Shown here piece by piece: positions 7,005-8,239 of a DNA stretch of 8,239 nucleotides. Source of the stretch: Desulfobacterales bacterium (GTDB lineage: Bacteria; Desulfobacterota; Desulfobacteria; Desulfobacterales; C00003060); assembly GCA_030613145.1 (NCBI GenBank), contig JAUWMM010000061.1, forward strand, positions 1-8,239, written 5' to 3'. Under the pieces are notes generated by a model. The model was not told where the DNA came from, made no database searches, and saw only the letters and a list, made by a program, of their open reading frames with translations. A program made the translations under genes and the position numbers. Every line of letters starts with the position of its first letter. The first letter of the stretch is position 1.

Positions 7005-7022
7005 CACGAAAGGCACGAAAGG
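7005..7022. repeat. Tandem 9-base repeat CACGAAAGG x2
   Basis: Two exact, adjacent copies of CACGAAAGG (CCTTTCGTG on the transcribed strand). They lie about 30 bases inside the transcript expected from the 7056-7084 promoter, so they could be a regulatory site in the dnaG-rpoD leader or a trace of a short dispersed repeat. Confidence 0.5.
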
Positions 7023-7055
7023 ATTAGATTTTTTGCAAAAATTATTTAAACTTGA

Positions 7056-7084
7056 AGTCTAGGATTTTAATTATGAAATGTCAA
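7056..7084 (-). promoter_or_regulatory. Sigma-70 promoter, probably for the dnaG-rpoD transcript
   Basis: On the minus strand TTGACA (7084-7079) and TAGACT (7061-7056) are separated by exactly 17 bases in AT-rich sequence, with initiation expected near 7049. It begins 24 bases past the hisA stop and points at the yqeY remnant, dnaG and rpoD. This is the best -35 match in the spacer. It implies a leader of about 470 bases before the dnaG start, unless further promoters lie closer. Confidence 0.65.
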
Positions 7085-7107
7085 GAAAAAAATGAGAAAA
7101 TTATATC

Positions 7108-7839
7108 TTACGCGTTAGCCCGGGCAACCTCAATGGCCTGCTTCAGATTTAGGGTGCCTGAATATAAAGCCTTTCCTGTGATAACCCCTTCAACACCCAA
7201 GCGCTCAAGTGGGAGAAGTGCCATGATATCGTTAATATCCGAAACACCTCCAGAGGCGATTATTGGAATGGACACGGATTCAGCTAATTGCTCGGTCTCG
7301 GCAATATTTGGCCCGGTTTGCATCCCATCTTTGTGAATGTCCGTAAAAATGATGCCGGCAAGCCCATAGTCCTCAAAACCCTTGGCCACCACATTAGCCT
7401 GCTGCTCGGTCGTTTGTGTCCATCCCTCAATGGCTACCATTCCGTTGCGGGCATCAATTCCTACAATGATTTTACCTGGAAAGGCCTGGCAGGCTTTCTC
7501 AACCAGACGAGGATTCCTAATCGCCTCAGTACCAAGAATAACCCGACTCACTCCCATGCCAATAAACATGGAAATAGTTTCCATGCTACGTATCCCGCCA
7601 CCAAGCTGTATGGACATACGAACCCTGTCTAAGATACGTTTTATAGCTTCAACGTTTTGTGGGCTCTTGCGGAAAGCTCCATCCAGGTCGATAACGTGTA
7701 GCAATTCTGCTCCCTCTGCTTCCCACTTTGCCGCCATGGCTGATGGGTCATCAGAGAATATCGTCTCGGAATCTTCGCGTCCCTGGAGAAGCCTGACACA
7801 CCGGCCCCCTTTTATGTCAACTGCAGGGATAATCAGCAT
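7108..7839 (-). CDS. hisA: Phosphoribosylformimino-5-aminoimidazole carboxamide ribotide isomerase (HisA)
   Basis: Catalyses the Amadori isomerisation of ProFAR to PRFAR, the fourth step of histidine synthesis, in the cytoplasm. The 243-residue protein is a complete (beta/alpha)8 barrel of normal length. D8 in IPAVDIKGG is the general base and D129 in VGIDARNG the general acid. The phosphate-binding loops are GGGIR (80-84) and ASGGVS (195-200). TDIHKDGM (166-173) matches the family. These features separate it from HisF, which begins differently (typically KRIIPCLDV). The start ATG at 7839 has AGGA eight bases upstream. It follows hisB by 117 bases, but hisH, often found between them, and hisF, often just after, are absent here and must be elsewhere in the genome if the pathway is complete. 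Transcription probably continues from the his genes to the right. Confidence 0.98.
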   Translation of the reverse strand: MLIIPAVDIKGGRCVRLLQGREDSETIFSDDPSAMAAKWEAEGAELLHVIDLDGAFRKSPQNVEAIKRILDRVRMSIQLGGGIRSMETISMFIGMGVSRVILGTEAIRNPRLVEKACQAFPGKIIVGIDARNGMVAIEGWTQTTEQQANVVAKGFEDYGLAGIIFTDIHKDGMQTGPNIAETEQLAESVSIPIIASGGVSDINDIMALLPLERLGVEGVITGKALYSGTLNLKQAIEVARANA

Positions 7840-7857
7840 CTATAATATCCTGTAAGC

Positions 7858-7954
7858 GTTCAGGGGTTCAGAGGTTCAGAGGTTCTGGGCTCAATGGAGT
7901 CTAAGGTGAAAAAAACAAAGATAACCCTTAACGGTGAACTCTGAACCTGTGAAC
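7858..7954. repeat. 8-base GTTCAGAG-type repeats with inverted counterpart between hisB and hisA
   Basis: Four consecutive 8-base units lie at 7858-7889: GTTCAGGG, GTTCAGAG, GTTCAGAG and GTTCTGGG. An inverted counterpart at about 7935-7954 reads TGAACTCTGAACCTGTGAAC. GGTTCAGAGGTTC can pair with GAACTCTGAACC apart from one bulge, giving a stem-loop with a loop of some tens of bases. A run of seven T residues on the transcribed strand lies in the loop, not after the stem, so this is not a standard terminator. It resembles the short dispersed intergenic repeats of some deltaproteobacteria; that link is inference. Confidence 0.65.
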
Positions 7955-7956
7955 GG

Positions 7957-8239
7957 CTACAATATCCCTTTGGTAGAACGGACTTCGACAATTCTTTCGT
8001 CCAGAATGGTGGCCTCATCGAGGGCCTGGCCAAAGGCCTTAAAGATGGCTTCTATAATGTGGTGCGTATTCTCGCCATACATGAGGTTGATATGGAGGGT
8101 CGCGCCGCTTCGGTTGACAAAAGCCCGGAAGAATTCTTGAATGAGGTGTGCGGCAAAACGCCCGGTGGTTTCACGTTTAAGGCCAACATTATAGACAAGG
8201 CAAGGCCTGTTAGAAAAGTCAATCACGACAGAGGCCAGA
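7957..8239 (-). CDS. hisB: Imidazoleglycerol-phosphate dehydratase HisB, C-terminal part (runs off right edge)
   Basis: Dehydrates imidazole glycerol phosphate to imidazole acetol phosphate, the sixth step of histidine synthesis; the enzyme is a manganese-dependent 24-mer. The visible C-terminal 94 codons, roughly half of the usual ~195 residues, read [17 protein letters not shown], then [18 protein letters not shown], then [19 protein letters not shown]. The GENTHHIIE stretch carries the histidine and glutamate metal ligands of the second half of the fold. The frame is open to the last base, so the GTG at 8226 is an internal valine codon and not the start. The stop is TAG at 7959-7957. The short C-terminus (VRSTKGIL) is normal for the monofunctional enzyme; whether an N-terminal phosphatase domain exists cannot be seen. 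Confidence 0.96.
   Translation of the reverse strand, partial: LASVVIDFSNRPCLVYNVGLKRETTGRFAAHLIQEFFRAFVNRSGATLHINLMYGENTHHIIEAIFKAFGQALDEATILDERIVEVRSTKGIL

Larger units (their letters stand above)
6834..7107. other. Non-coding stretch between hisA and the yqeY remnant
   Basis: I see no gene on either strand here. rpsU, which often precedes yqeY and dnaG, is not recognisable. The AT-rich right part (about 7023-7107) holds the promoter at 7056-7084. Further left are two tandem copies of CACGAAAGG (7005-7022), the interrupted palindrome CACCTTAGGTG (6960-6970), GTGTGACAC next to CCCGGG (6918-6931), and a direct repeat GGATAC-CTT-GGATAC near 6881-6895. This scatter of small repeats resembles decayed insertion or REP-type sequence, but no transposase frame or matching end pair could be found. 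An RNA leader is another possibility; no known riboswitch motif was recognised. Confidence 0.5.

Noticed and set aside
7382..7855. A 157-codon plus-strand open frame
   Set aside because: It is antisense to hisA, whose complete catalytic motifs leave no doubt about the coding strand.
7858..7954. A CRISPR-like array suggested by evenly spaced short repeats
   Set aside because: The units are 8 bases and contiguous, with no spacers and no cas genes nearby.
8224..8226. GTG as the start codon of an 89-residue protein
   Set aside because: The frame is open upstream to the window edge and the residues before it continue the HisB sequence, so this is an internal codon.

Overview
The window is a housekeeping stretch of a Gram-negative-type bacterial chromosome. 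Every gene I can support lies on the minus strand, so transcription runs from the right edge to the left. The rpoD-dnaG pair, a Nif3 protein, a coiled-coil/zinc-ribbon protein and type A RNase P RNA in this order suggest a Desulfobacterota (deltaproteobacterial, Desulfobacterales-like) genome. That placement is inference from gene order and protein style, not from a database search.

In transcription order: the 3' end of hisB enters from the right edge. A spacer with 8-base repeats follows, then a complete hisA. A roughly 530-base stretch between hisA and dnaG holds a strong sigma-70-type promoter and the wreck of a yqeY gene, with its N-terminal and C-terminal ends joined out of frame. Next come dnaG (primase) and rpoD (major sigma factor), 33 bases apart. 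These are the remains of the classic macromolecular-synthesis operon, with no rpsU visible and yqeY broken. rpoD ends in a long hairpin terminator. A tRNA with a CAT anticodon (probably Ile2) follows with its own TTGACA promoter, and a perfect 15-bp terminator stands just before the long-form Nif3/DUF34 gene. The zinc-ribbon protein gene and rnpB come next, and the first 56 codons of an unidentified protein run off the left edge.

The most unusual features are non-coding. A 55-base element is present twice (51 of 55 bases identical), directly after rnpB and directly after rpoD, in the same orientation to transcription. In the rpoD copy one segment can pair with either of two partners, giving mutually exclusive hairpins. 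The other main points are the internally deleted yqeY, the hisB-hisA pair without hisH or hisF, and a Nif3 gene whose ribosome-binding site lies only a few bases beyond a strong terminator. I found no CRISPR array, intact mobile element, toxin-antitoxin or defence genes, and no clearly new multi-gene system.
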